The notes under the pieces: generated by a model
Told to the model about the DNA's origin: nothing
What the model saw: only the letters and a program-made list of their open reading frames with translations
Databases searched by the model: none
Shown here: positions 1 through 12,494 of the stretch, one piece after another
How the letters are laid out: each line of letters opens with the position of its first letter
Numbering within the stretch: position 1 is the stretch's first letter
NCBI RefSeq assembly: GCF_963678635.1
Contig: NC_087070.1
Coordinates: 4,744,539-4,808,538 of the forward strand
Length of the DNA: 64,000 nt
Origin: Symsagittifera roscoffensis
Lineage: Eukaryota; Xenacoelomorpha; Acoela; Convolutidae
Direction of reading: 5' to 3'
Position numbers and translations under genes: made by a program

Positions 1-400
1 GTTTTATTAAGTTCTTAGATAGAAGTGACAGAAAATTCTGTCTATTACCAAAATAGGTAATATTTTATTTGGAAGTTGAATAGTTTTAAAATATAACTAA
101 AAATTTCGTTAAATTCGAAGACTTAGAAATTTACTTTATAAAACGCAAAAAATTGAGTTAGGTTGTGTTTGGTGGCTGAATTCTTTTAAAAATCTTTTAA
201 GATAGAAGAAATCTATATGAAGGCCTAGTTAAATTCTTGGCTTTCTAACGAATACGAATACACGCAAAGCTTCAAACTGCTTCCGCTGTTTTAAGGTTTT
301 TTTGGAATTAAGCATACTTCTCTGACGCCCTCTATTTAAATGACTTGAAACAGTTTTTTACTGTCAGTTTGATTTTGCATTAACTATTTTAAGCTTCACA
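1..400. other. AT-rich non-coding stretch, nothing recognised
   Basis: No reading frame of useful length and no recognisable repeat arm was seen. It lies just outside the left arm of the foldback element that starts near position 401. Confidence 0.5.
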
Positions 401-2492
401 AAGTAGAACAAGACTGCTCGTATCAGGGCGAAGCCCTGATTGTTCCGACTGCCTTTTAAGGTTTATGGAGCAGTAATAACATTTAAAAAATAAAAGTAAT
501 CAAACAAAACGAAAACTTTTTTTTCTAAAATTTGAAATTTTTTAACAAAAATCATCCCCCCACACGCCATATAAAGTACAACAGGATAAATTTCGCGCGT
601 CAATTGTCCCAAATTGGCCAAAATCCCAATCTTGTAAGCCCCATAACTTTACAAAAAATGATCACAAAGTGAAACATCTTTTCAAATTTGAGCCCAAGAC
701 AACAATACCCTTCGAATGATATTTAAAAAAATTCCGTCAGAAAAAGCCAGATAAAAAGTCGACATTTTTCCGAAGAAAAAAAACCCACCCCGAGCACAAA
801 TATTCCGTTACTTTCGTATTAAAAGTCGGAGCAACAAATGTACTGATGTTTTTTCTTCTGATTTCACTTTAGTTACACTGTCAAGAGTAACTTTTCCTTT
901 CACACACTGGTGTCTAGCGCTGATCGGACAATGCTTTGTTAGAAGACCATTACTCAGCAGCACTTTGTTCCTGTAAAAAAGTTTCATGACAAAAACAAAC
1001 TGCTAGTAAGTAAAAGGCTCCTGAAAATCAAATGGTCTATCACATGTAGCTACGGTTAACTTCTTTCGCAGCAGCTCAACCTTGTTTCTTGAGAAAGTAG
1101 CTTAGCCTTGTTTCTTGAGAAAGTATCACTTTGTGGTAGTCACTTTTTTGTTGTTGAAGAATAACATGCGCATAATTTCCATGAAGTAGCTTTGAGTTAT
1201 TTCAGCTATTGCGAAATGCTGCAAGTTTCCAAGATGCTGGTCTGATATTCAAAACTTTATATCCATTACGTCATCACTTTTTTCATTTTATCAAAACTTT
1301 TTTAGTTAATTGTTTCAAAAAACCTTTGAGGTTTACTTAAGAACATTTTCCTGGTTGACAAACTTTCTTGTAATACATTTCCATTGTATGAAAAAACTTC
1401 ATAGATTTTCACACAATTCCATAGAGGAAAAATAGTGGTAAAATAGAAGAAAAATAGTGGAAATAGCATGGCTAGCATTTTTTTCATGTAAAGGAACTGC
1501 ATGATGAGCAATTTTCCATTTTGTAACTGCGTGATAAAAATTTTTCGCGGAAAAATTGCCTGACACATCTTTTGCTAGGTTTTGTATTGAACAAAACTTA
1601 GAAGTTAAAGAAGACAAAATCTAAATGTTAGCCCAGCCCAACATCCCAGTTTCTCAGCAATGGATAAAAATCAGAGACAATTTTAGAGAGCTTTCTCCAT
1701 AGGGCGTTAGCAGGGAACTGCATGATAAACATTTTCTTAAATCGAATCGACTGACAAGCCTTTTTTGTATGAAATTTTTTGTATGAAATTTAGCTTTTCT
1801 GATACAGTCTGTACGTAGTTGGATTCTGTTAACTATCTCACCCTATGCATTTATTAATTTTACACACCGTTTCTGTAAAACATATGCGTTTCACATATGT
1901 CAGCCTAAGTAAAGGAATTTTCGTTTTTAGTGGAGTAGTATTTGTTGTTCCGACTTTCGATACGAAAGTAACGGAATATTTGCGCTCGAGGTGGGTTTTT
2001 TTTTCTTCAGCCAAATTTGACTTTTTAACTAGCCATTTTTGACGCATTTTTTTTGTATCATTCAAAAGATATTGTTGTCCTGAGCTCAATTTTGAAAATA
2101 TATTTCACCTGTGATCATTTTTTGTAAAGTTATGAGGGTTTCAAGGTTGCCATTTTGGCCATTTTCACCAATTTGCGACAATTAACGCGCGATATAATTC
2201 GAGCTATTAACGCGTAAGCGGAGATTTAATCTGTCTCAGAAATCGTTCCAAATTGGTTGAACGAAGCTTATTTGCCATAATTGATTTGTTACAAGGAATG
2301 AAATCTATCCTTTTGTACTTTATATGGCGTGTGGGGGGATGATTTTCAATTAAAAAATTCAAATTTTAGAAATGAAAATCATTTTATTCTATTTCATTTA
2401 ATTTTTTAAATGTTTTTACTGCTCCATAAACCTTAAAAGGCAGTCGGAACATTCAGGACTTCGCCCTAATACCAGCAGTCTTGTTTTGTTTT
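401..2492. mobile_element. 2.1 kb foldback element with ~450-570 bp inverted arms
   Basis: The left arm (about 401-850) is the reverse complement of the right arm (about 1,925-2,492). Shared landmarks are the outer AACAAGACTGCT block followed by a GGGCGAAG...CCTGA block, a TTTTAAGGTTTATGGAGCAGTAA block, the CACACGCCATATAAAGTAC block, and an inner block around TTCCG-TTACTTTCG. The right arm has about 115 extra bases relative to the left, so the arms have diverged by indels. The ~1.07 kb between the arms holds no convincing gene. A 22-base sequence is directly repeated near 1,080-1,127. No transposase is visible, so this is a non-autonomous foldback or long-TIR element. Exact ends and target duplication could not be fixed by eye. 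Confidence 0.75.
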
Positions 2493-2826
2493 ACACTCAC
2501 TTTTCAACTGCTATGTATAATTAAAATTTCAATAAAGTTTGATCTCTGAATCAGTTTTCAATATATGGCAATCAAAATTCATAGTTAACAAAAAATCAAG
2601 AAACAACAGCGCGAAGTTTCACTTCGCATTGGAAAGCCTAAAAACCACAATTAATGCTAGTGCAAACCATTTATTCCCACACTTTCACAATTTACTTCAA
2701 AACTTGATATGGTTGATTGATAAAGACTTCAAAATGTTAGAAAAACTACAGTTGCTGATATTAATCTTCTCGGTAGTGATTAAGCACTTGTTCATAAGCA
2801 TATTACTGCAATAAATTTGAACCGAA

Positions 2827-3560
2827 TACAGTGCTGATTTAATTTATCCGGACAAAACGAACAAAACGTGAATATTCAAACGCGTTTTTCTCAAATTGGG
2901 TTAAGATTAGACAAAAAGTGAAGAGGATAGAAATTGCTTAGAATTTCACCAGAATTAATATGGTGTCATTTTTTCTCCGAAATTCTTAACAAAAATTTTA
3001 ACCCAAAAATGGGTCATTTTGGCTTTTTTCAATTAATCAAGAATTACGCTGAAACAATTTTGTTAATTGATATGAAAATTATATCACAGGAAGCCTCTTA
3101 CGCAATTCAACAAAGTTTAAGAAGGGTTAAATCTCCAAAAATTTGCGCAAATTGTTTAAAATTTATTCTAAAACAGAGATTCTGGGTTTTATATAGTAAA
3201 AATCACCTTTATTGACTATCAAGTGAAAATTTTTTCGTTTATACTGGTTTTTGGAGATTTAACCCTCTTTAAATTTTGTTGAACTGCGTAGGAGACTTCC
3301 TGTGATACAATTTTCATATCAATTAAGAAAACTGTTTCAGCGTAATTCTTGATTAATTGAAAAAGCCAAAATGACCCGTTTTTGGGGTAAAATGTTTGTT
3401 TAGAATTTCGGAGAAAAATGGCACCATATAAATTCTGGTGAAATTTTAAGCAACTTTTGTCCTCTTCACTTTTTGTCTAATCTTAACGCAATTTAAGAAA
3501 AACGCGTTTGAAAATTCAAGTTTTGTTCGTTTCGTCCGGATAATTTAAATCAGCACTGTA
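2827..3560. mobile_element. Tc1/mariner-type hairpin MITE with TA target duplication
   Basis: The element runs from 2,829 to 3,558, begins CAGTGCTGATTTAA and ends with its reverse complement. It is flanked on both sides by TA (2,827-2,828 and 3,559-3,560). The arms are each roughly 310 bp, with mismatches and small indels, around a spacer of about 90 bp. TA duplication and a CAGTG terminus are classic for Tc1/mariner-superfamily non-autonomous elements. Short open frames inside it are by-products of the palindrome, not genes. Confidence 0.85.
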
Positions 3561-4538
3561 TTAAATAATGTGGTTCCTGCAACTCGCAGAAGAGCTATCA
3601 TTAGGCCTTAACTGTCCTGTCGACGATAGCCCATTTGCTTTTATCCCCCCACATTCGAGACAGTGTTATTTCGTTGAGCGAAGCTTTTTTTGTGTCTCAT
3701 GACCGTTTTGTTTTGGTCTAGAACTTTCACCTATTAAAATTTAAATCAAAAACAAATGACATGGGTTGGAAAAGTAACTTAACACAAAAGTATGTGATAT
3801 AGATTTCAAGAGAACTGTAACACAAGCGTTTTTGTATAGAAACAATCTGGACGAAAACAGTTTTTCCAACCTGTTTGAAACTTTGTCTTCAACAATTGAC
3901 TCGGCTTTAAGTTTTATACGTACCTCTAGCAACGATAAAAAAGTAGTCGTTTCGACCCACTTAGAGAAGAAACTTAGGTTTTTAAGCGTTTGTATGACCT
4001 GCCGGACACTTTTGGGGGCGTTTTTAATTGCGGTGGTTTTTTGTATTAGCTAGATTTAGGCTTTTCATTGCAAAATAGTAAATTTGTTCTTCGCCATTGA
4101 ATCTCCGAGTTACTTGTAATTAATTTCATTCAAAGTCAAAGTTATCATCCACTGTAAACAGGGCTCATCTAGGATTTTCACAAAAATAGTTTGTCAACTG
4201 TTCTTTAGATCAACCAAAATGAGATTACGAGCTCTCCTAAATCATTGTTGTGTCCCAATTTGAGGTTTTTAGACAATTTTGGAAGGTTTGACAAAAAAAT
4301 GCGTCTACTCCTCAAAACAGTATCGACTGGTATCGGACGTGCCGTTAGATAACTTCTAATGTTAGTGTATTCAGTCCAAACTGGATGTCTGAAAATAGTA
4401 CCAGAGACGGATCCTTTGAATAGATAGGGCATCAAACTCCAGACAAAAGAGAAAGATTAACGCAACAACCCCCTCTTTCCTCCTCTTTGTATCAGCTACT
4501 GACTGAAATCGGAAATCCTATATCTGGAAAATCTTTTT
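3561..4538. other. Intergenic sequence, nothing recognised
   Basis: Only short open frames without recognisable motifs occur here (for example around 3,832-4,053 and 4,205-4,435). No inverted-repeat arm or transposon end was noticed. Confidence 0.4.
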
Positions 4539-5135
4539 TACACCTGTGGACAAAACTACGCGCAAATTCGGTTTTTTTTCTGAAAGGCTAGTTTTCAATA
4601 GCGATTTTGGACAATATTTCTTGCAAAAAATAGTTAAATTTTTATATAGACCAAAATCATATGATCAAAACTACCCTATATGAAACTATCAACGCTTGGT
4701 TTGAAAAAATTACCAATGTAATCCGGGTCTGAAAATGCCAGTTTTCCTCATCTGCTTATAGTTTTTCAATCTGCGTGAAAAAGTAAGAATCGTCCGAGTT
4801 TAGTAAAGTTTTCACAATGATTGTTTCCATTTTCTCTCTAAAAAGTTTCACGTCGCATGAACAATGGTCTTACTCTGCTTATTCAAGAAAGAATTCACTA
4901 GGATGCAAAGTTTAGCGCAGATGAGGAAAAGTGGCATTTTCAGACCCGGGTTACATTGGTAGGTTTTGAAACCAAATATTGATAGTTTCATAGAGGTTAG
5001 CTATGATCATTTGCTTTTGGTCTATGTAAAAGTTTTTCTATGTTTTGAAGGAAATTTTGTCCAAAATGAACGTTGAAAAAAGGCAATTTAAAGATTAAAA
5101 TCCAAAATTTTCGCTTGATTTCGCCCACTAGTGTA
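4539..5135. mobile_element. Hairpin MITE, copy 1 (593 bp, TA-flanked)
   Basis: The element runs 4,541-5,133, starts CACCTGTGGACAAAAC and ends with the diverged complement CCCACTAGTG, with TA on both sides. The arms carry the matching blocks CTGAAAATGCCAGTTTTCCTCATCTGC (left, about 4,731-4,757) and its complement (about 4,915). The core between the arms is unique. The terminus resembles Tc1/mariner-type elements. A second copy lies about 320 bp downstream. Confidence 0.8.
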
Positions 5136-5460
5136 ATTCGTTTCTGATTTCTTAATTTTTTTTTCTTCAAAATTTCTCCGGAAAATCATTCTGTCCAGCC
5201 AATGAAACATGCATAAAATTATAGTAAGCCTTTTTTATATCTGTTACTACACCTTTTATGCTTTCTTTATAGTTGCTTTTTGAGCGACTTCTATTTTATT
5301 ACGACTTATTGATTCATCTCCATTTACTAATTCCATGAGCTTGTGATGATATCTAAATTCAAAAAATTACACTGTTCGTCAAATTAAATCATATAACGCT
5401 AATTAAAACTTGTGTCAATGATTATGTTGAAAACTAATTTTTTAAAGTATGCTGAAAATT

Positions 5461-6045
5461 AAGCGCAAATTCTAGATTTTACTTGGTAAAACGCCAGTTT
5501 TTAATTTAGATTTTGGACACTATTTCCTACGAAATTCAGTAAAATTTTTACATTGACAGAGAGAGCAAACGATCAGAGCCACCAACTTTGAAAGTATCAA
5601 TTTTTGGTTTCAATGACTTATCAATGTAATAGGGGTCTGAAAATGCCAGTTTTCCTCATCTGCACTAAGTTTTGCTTCGTAGTGAAATCTTTCTTGAATG
5701 AGCGGAAAAAAAACTTTGTTCATGCAACGTGAAACATTTTCAGCGAGAAAATGGAAAAAATCAGTGTGAAATTTTTACTTGGCTCGACGTTTGTTACTTA
5801 CTCACGCGAAGTAAAAAAACTTACTGCAGATGAGGAAAACAGGCATTTTCAAACCCGGCTTACACTGGTAAGTCATTGAAACCAAATATTGATGCTTTCA
5901 CAGATGATAGCTCAGATCATTTGCTCTCTGTCAATGTAAAAATTTTACTGAATTTCGAAGGAAATGTTGTTCAAAATCTACATTGAAAACAGGCATTTTA
6001 GCAACTAAAATCTAGAATTTACGCTTAGTTTTGTCCACTGGTGTA
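5461..6045. mobile_element. Hairpin MITE, copy 2, core in the opposite orientation
   Basis: Same family as the element at 4,541-5,133: the arm blocks with GTCTGAAAATGCCAG and its complement are present, and the right end reads CCACTGGTG followed by TA (6,044-6,045). The extreme left terminus (CACC..GTGGACAAAAC) is missing, so the left end is truncated or decayed. The core (about 5,680-5,825) is the reverse complement of the core of copy 1, so the two copies sit in opposite orientation. Confidence 0.75.
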
Positions 6046-6244
6046 ACTTTTAACGGGCAACTTTTAAATGTTTTAACGGGCATTCACTTGGCGTTGTGTG
6101 ATTCTAAAGAGGCATTTATTTGCCATCTTTAGGAGCTGTTAAAACTAATAACCCGCAGCGTGAAAAGTTTTGAAATTTTTTTAATCAGGTTGTGACTTCT
6201 ATCGAGCTATAAACTTTATTTTTTGTAAGAGCTTATGATTGAAA

Positions 6245-7528
6245 ATGCCTAGCGCCGCTTCTTGGCTTTTGATAACGGCCGAATGCATCGCTTTATTTTG
6301 CATTATGATGGGAAATTTCCCGGCCAATACTATCAATCTCTACCCCTTTTACGAAGCAAAAAGCTTGGGCGAAGAGCACTTTGTCGAACTCGTAAAAAAT
6401 TTAGATGCAGGTGACCTTGAAAATGGAGATCGTTCAGCAAACGGATCAAGCAAAGATGATAAACTGTCGCCTAAAATGCAGCTGCCTGCAGATTCGTCTA
6501 GTAGTTTTGGAGTATGGACCGGTAGAAGCCATTATACTGGTGATAAAAATAAGAAACATAATGACTTTGACGACCGTATCAATACAGTGAGAGCTTTCCA
6601 TATTTTTGGAATGATTTCGGTAATTATCAGTATCATGATGTTGGCTAACGAGATGTGTATGAATCGTTGGGATCAATATGAGAAAACACCACCTGATGCT
6701 GCCCATGCGTATTACCGTGCCCAGTACATAATCATGATCCTGCAGTTTATCTCAGTGCTTCTAACTGCCTGGATCTACACAACCATAGTGCAGATAGACT
6801 GGATCCCATGGCCTCTGAGTCTCCTGATTTGCGGACTCTGTCTCAGTGCCCTTGGAGTTGGATTTCTAACTGCTCAGATAGTTTTCCCGCCTCGCCAAGA
6901 CAAAGGAAACGGGAGAATTAAAGGACTTCCATTGATCTTTCTTGTTGTCGCAGTTGTAATTTCTGTAGTTACACTACTGATGTCTTTTGGATGTCTGGCA
7001 ACTTTTGAGCCCCCAGAAAGTAGGATCTACGGAGAGCCGGACGTTGCTCAAACTACTTTGTCAACACTGACGCACAGCTTCCCAAATGCAGCCTATCGAA
7101 ATGCCCTTTATGCGTTTTTCGCGATGGAGCTTATTACGAACATTTTAGTGGCCGTCGTGATTTCAGTGATGATTTTGATGACGAATGAGAACATCATTCG
7201 TCGATTCACTTGGACAGTTCTTATCAGTACCATGATTCTGTATCTGTTTTCATTAACATGCACTTGGATCTTGTCGCGTGCTCCAGCCCTTTTGGATCCA
7301 GCCATCGCCGGAACCCGCCATTCTTCTGCATTTGTTATTGAGGCTATTAAATTTTTCCTTATAAATGCCCTAGTTGGGTTTGTTGTGGCAGCGTTTGTCG
7401 TGGACCCTCAAGACGCGGACAGAAAACAGCAGAAGCTGTTCAAACCCAGTGCTTCGAAGAGGAACGATGTCAGCCCGGCTGAAATTGAAGACGATCCAGA
7501 AAACGAGTACGAAGAACCCGAATATTGA
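6245..7528 (+). CDS. Predicted 8-pass membrane protein, unrecognised family
   Basis: An uninterrupted 427-residue frame, by far the cleanest gene in the window. The first ATG in frame is 6,245; an ATG at 6,235 is out of frame. Residue numbers are approximate. Hydrophobic spans lie at 6-27, 116-137, 160-184, 188-212, 226-251, 288-311, 316-342 and 358-383. A hydrophilic loop of nearly 90 residues follows span 1, with an FGVWTGR motif and Asn/Asp-rich stretches, and a ~37-residue loop follows span 5. The C-terminal tail is strongly acidic (EIEDDPENEYEEPEY). The pattern long loop plus three helices occurs twice, so it may be two four-helix modules in tandem, loosely like claudin/PMP22-type proteins; that is inference from topology only. 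A T-rich tract ending in CAG (6,178-6,188) just upstream could be a splice or trans-splice acceptor. No transporter or receptor signature was recognised. Confidence 0.85.
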   Translation: MPSAASWLLITAECIALFCIMMGNFPANTINLYPFYEAKSLGEEHFVELVKNLDAGDLENGDRSANGSSKDDKLSPKMQLPADSSSSFGVWTGRSHYTGDKNKKHNDFDDRINTVRAFHIFGMISVIISIMMLANEMCMNRWDQYEKTPPDAAHAYYRAQYIIMILQFISVLLTAWIYTTIVQIDWIPWPLSLLICGLCLSALGVGFLTAQIVFPPRQDKGNGRIKGLPLIFLVVAVVISVVTLLMSFGCLATFEPPESRIYGEPDVAQTTLSTLTHSFPNAAYRNALYAFFAMELITNILVAVVISVMILMTNENIIRRFTWTVLISTMILYLFSLTCTWILSRAPALLDPAIAGTRHSSAFVIEAIKFFLINALVGFVVAAFVVDPQDADRKQQKLFKPSASKRNDVSPAEIEDDPENEYEEPEY

Positions 7529-10500
7529 GACTGGTTGCGATTCACTACTAATTTCTCATAGGGTGAACATTCAGATTGTTGAGATTAAACATTTCTGTTT
7601 TGATTCCTTTATCTTCTGTGGAAATATATTTGATTCTTGTATAATATTTGTTTTATTTTATCCTTTACACTAACTTTTGCATCACTACTCTTGCCTCTAA
7701 TTTTGTATGCTTAATCATTAACTAAAAGTAACTGTCTAACAATTTTTTTATAAAAAAAAGAATCTATATCAGGTAAACTTCTTAGAGCTTAGTTTTGTAA
7801 GAAATTCTGAGTTTATTATGAGACAAGTTGAACGAGCGAGCGACTTTTGGTCAACCGGTAGGAAGGGTGAGCATTAGATCAGTGAAAACTTGCAGTGAAT
7901 GCGTGAAATTTTGATAACACTTTTTAAGAATAAAACTTTCCGTTTTTTTGTTCAGACCACGAACTGTGAATAAGTAGAGGAACTTATCAATCAGGTGTTT
8001 CTATCAAGCAAAAAAAAACACATCACGCAAATCGAGCTACCATAAAGGTCAATGAGAACCGGATGACATATTTTGAAATATCGAATTCAGCGTGAATACT
8101 CAAGAGAGTTACTCTTCATTACTATTCATTTTAAGTACTGAAAGTTTCAAAAATATATTACGTTTATATAGCTGCTGATAATTTGCTCAAACAATCTTTG
8201 GATCTCTTTCTACAACGCTCGTAAAAATTAGATGAAAGAAAAAAAATGACAACAAATTTGAGCTTTTCTATTTTGCTTTTTTAAAAGTTATTTGGCTGAA
8301 AAACTGGATTTGTAACTCTCGTGATTACCCGGGTCGAGGCCCGCAACTCATTTCCAGGCTTTTGCGACAAAATTTTGGCATTCCAGAAACTTGGCATTTT
8401 CAGACTTTCGCGACTGAGACAGAGATGGTGCCACCAAAATAGTTCAACAGTAACCGCGAATTTTTTTTGTTCGTTCTGTGTTAATGCTTAACCACTAGGC
8501 GACGGGTGACAAGAGTCCGAAGAAGCCCTTTCTTAGAACAGTTTTTGACGACAGTGCATTGTATGAGCGTCACGCTGTCTAGTTTCGCCGTGATTGGTTC
8601 GCGCAACTACTCAGCTCAATACTAGTTATAGTCATATTCTGGTGCAGTAGCGTGGGGAGGGGGAACTTTTCGTTCAATTATTTTTCTTATCTAACTCAAA
8701 CAAGGCGTCAAATTGAGGCGTCACATGACAGGTGTTACGCCTTAGATGTTCTCCCAAGTATATTTGTTTGCATATACTTGAATATTAATTTATTTAATGT
8801 AATTATTATAAATACCTACTGATCTCTAACTCTTGAGCCAGTTGGCCTCTGAACCCCCCCCCCCCCCCCTGTATGGCCAGAATGTGTGGGAAGAAGGGGT
8901 TGAGAGATGCCGTCAGATTCTGAGTGGTTTCATCAAACGCTGCTTTCCGTCTTCTGATGTAGTAAGGAAAAGGATCTGAAATTAACCTCAAAACTTCCTG
9001 AAAAATTCAAAATTGGGCCTTTTAGTTCAAGAGCGCAAAATGTTGTAATCATTCCTTAGCATTAAATATTTTTAAAAATTTTTCAACTGAGGTTTGGCCA
9101 TTCAATTGATTCAGAAGCGTGACGAAGGCAGATTGGATCGTCCTCTTCAATTCTTGTTGCCAAATCGTTTTGGGTCCTCTTTGGGGTTCCTACTTTGACA
9201 TTCTTTAAAATGTTTTCTGAATTTTTTGTACGTCGCCAATAAACAGAAAAACTTAGATGATAGCGCGCCGAAAAGTGCAATTTTTTGGAGAAAAAATTAG
9301 AAAAATGTTTTTTTTTATCCCGCAGACAATTTGAGCAAAATAGGTTGTGTTTTGAAAGATCTCGCGAAAAAAATTGGTCGACCGATAAAAAAATTGGTAA
9401 AATTTCCAAATAAAAGACAAAAAACCCTCGAAAAACTCAAGCGCTTGCCACTGATTTTAACCAATCAGGTGCCAGGCTATTTATTTTTGTTCTCAAAATT
9501 CGAGAATGAACACTGTGGGCCATTTTATGAAAAAAGACTACTCAAAATATTTTTATATGATAAATGCAAATTTTTTTTGAAGGTATATTGATTTATGCTA
9601 GCGGAAATTTGTAAGAACCTAATAAACCTATTTTTTTAATTCAAAACCAATATATCTGATGCTATGCAAAGATGTATGTCTAAATCAAAACAACATTAAA
9701 TGTTACGTTAGTCTTTCCAAAATGCAAAACTGTTTAGCTTCAAAGCATAAAAGTGGTTCAAACTGAAATATTGTCTTGATGGTACATGCCATGTATAATA
9801 TATATTTTTTCATACTTAGATTTAGAAGTGTCAAAATTAAAAAAATTGTTGATTAATTCCAAGTCTGATAAAAACTGTTGAAACTGACAATTCCAAGGTT
9901 GGTGTTTTTTTTCATTTAAAATGAATAGCCGTTGTCGTACTTTTCTGAATTTGTTTCAGTGTTTTAATAGTATTTTTTCAAAATCAATTGATCTGTTAAG
10001 TTATGAAGTGATGTATCCACTTCAGCTGCTAAAATTCCCTGGTTCGAGGCCTATCAACATCAATGCTCGTTGCTTTATGGTGAGGGAGCCCAGTAAGAAA
10101 AGCATGAAAAAATTAACAGGCGGAACAACATATGTTCTCCGTAAAAAGCTGAACAAGTTCAAAGTTAAATCATTCACATGATAGCATACACAAGGATAAC
10201 TAAACTGGCAAAGCTGAACAAGTTCCCAGATTAATCATTCTCTTATAATTTTTTTCTCTTAGCAAAATGACCTGAGTTGAGTTTTGTTGTGTGAAGAACC
10301 ATCCGTTCACTTTAGTCTTCGCATCTATGCAGTCCCAGAAACAACTTCGGTGACTTCGAGTGGATCCACTCCAAATTCTGCATTTCCGAACAAAAAGACG
10401 ACGTTTGTTTGAAATGGTTATAAAATAACCCTTGAAATCAAACTTTGAGCTACAGAATCTATGCAAAAAATAACTACCAGATTTCATAAGTGAACATAGT

Positions 10501-12494
10501 GATAACTTTCTGCTCTCAATCTTAACACTGCATTGCATAATTCATGATATTGCATAATTGAATAAGCATATCTTTAATCTCAACCAGCTTAATTAATAGC
10601 TTTTAGTTTTAAAACCTATTTTTTGCCACGTTTTTGGTAACTTACAAAATGACATAATCCCAAAGTAGCATAAAAATAACTTTTTTACAATAGCAAAAAT
10701 TTTTATTTTTAAATTTTTTCCCCATTTAAGGCTTCTATTGAAACTCAAGCGCTTTCTATCTACAAAAAAGTTCTTCTTACTATTAGGTTCGGAAACATGC
10801 AAAAAATGTTCAAAATTAATTGCTTCTGAAGAAACGATGCTTGACAAAATGGTCGGAAAAGTTGATCAAAAGACACCAAGTTTATGATTTTGATAAAAAT
10901 TCAAAAACTGTTTTCAAAACAGAACGTCAATCAACAAGTGAATAGACAACGAGGCTAAACGGTATACTGAATTGGCTCTCAATTTAGCGCCTATAGGTCA
11001 CTGCAATCCGGAGAAAAAATTTTAAACATGTTCCGAAATGTAAGCGCATTCCACTTACAGAAATTCGTTGAATTCCGCGCAAAATAACCTACAAGGTAAG
11101 TTTGGTCTGCACATTAGTTTTATAGCGTATTCCGAGACAAACGAATAGAGCTAACTGTTCTGGAATCCGCGAAAGTAGGCGTAGTCCTCAAAATGTGTAC
11201 AGGTTTCTCATATGTAACCGGAATCCTCAAATACAACAAGGATGATAATTTTGTTTTCTTATATAGTGAACTAAAGCAGTTCTTGCGTGAACAAGTGAAC
11301 AATTTTTCAACGGCAATGTTTTTTTTTATAATTAACAGAAGCGGAAATCTAAAGCAAGGACTTAACTTACGTTTGTTAGTGGAATCCAATCACAATTTTA
11401 AATGATTTTGCAACTAAATACGTTGAAGTGCCCATTTAGTAATTGCAAAAAGTTTCACAGCTAGCTGTTTCGGGAACCATCATTTGGGAAAAACATCATT
11501 TTCAAACTAATTGACCAAAACTCTTGATTGGGAGTAGCCGGTTTTGATTATTAACTGCTGGTTGATTGTGATTATAAATGAGAGTTTAACCACTCATCAG
11601 CATATAATGTAATCAATTCAAGCTGTTGTTGACTTAAGTTTTTAGTTTTATCTCCTAATGCGGAGTTAAGTTCGGGTCGAAATTCAAAATGAAAATCATC
11701 GGATTAAATAAAAACTAGCATTAAAAAAATTTGATTTTGCATTTATTAAAAAATAGGATGAAATGAAATGAAATATATTTACAAATCAGCATTCTAATCA
11801 ATGAATTAGCTAGTTTCAATTTCTTTTCTTTATTTCAGAGATCGGAAAATTTTTCTTTCTTTCCAGTATTCTTCTTTTCAAAGTTTGAGATATATTTGGT
11901 GACATAGCAATACATATGAACTGTTGGAAAGTCTCGCTTTGACCAAAAAAGTTTATTGTTTCGACCAGTGAAAATGGGGAAGAACTATGGATACGGGTGT
12001 GTTTTAGTTTTTTTTTCCACGCAATATCAGCTACCACAAACAATCATCGAAGAGGGTTGAGTAATACATCACATGTATGCACTCTCAGTCGTAATTCGAA
12101 CGACAATAAAAATTTACAAAAAAATTCGATAAAAATCGGTTTGAAATTTTTGATTATTGGTCTAATTTCGAGCTAATTAGTAAGGTAGTTAGTAATTGGA
12201 ATAGCTTATTTAAGCTTAGTTTAAGCCGTAAAAACTTAGTTCTGCTGGTATTTTTAGCGCAATTTTAAGAATCAAAAACTTGAAAACTCAAAAAAAAAAA
12301 TCCGCTCAAAAAAACTCAAAAAAAAACAAACGAAAAAAAGTTTTTACAGTTGATCCATCTACTATGACTCTCAAATACGCCTAAGTTCTGTGTTTTCGTT
12401 CAGGTCTTTTTATCCTAACATGCAGAAAAAAAACGACACCAAATTGAGAAAACGTTTTCGTATTTTTTAAGACTGTGGTCGGAACAGTCTATGC
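7529..12494. other. Long gene-poor stretch
   Basis: Nothing supportable as a gene was found. The possible frames (for example 9,083-9,409 minus, 9,921-10,181 plus, 10,200-10,538 minus) show no conserved motif or biased composition. A run of 16 C lies at 8,854-8,869. The stretch 11,040-11,400 has several GGAATCC-like words on the minus strand, recalling words inside the repeat unit of the downstream array, but too weakly to call it a copy. Confidence 0.45.

Noticed and set aside
2539-3215. Plus-strand open frames over the left arm of the 730-bp MITE
   Set aside because: They lie across the palindrome arm and have no conserved motif; the palindrome explains them.
8320-8520. tRNA-like words on the minus strand (GCCTAGTGGTTAAGC near 8,490 and a T-loop-like GGGCCTCGACCCGGG near 8,330)
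   Set aside because: The two halves are about 170 bases apart with no acceptor stem or anticodon arm between them, so no tRNA can fold. At most a decayed tRNA-derived SINE.
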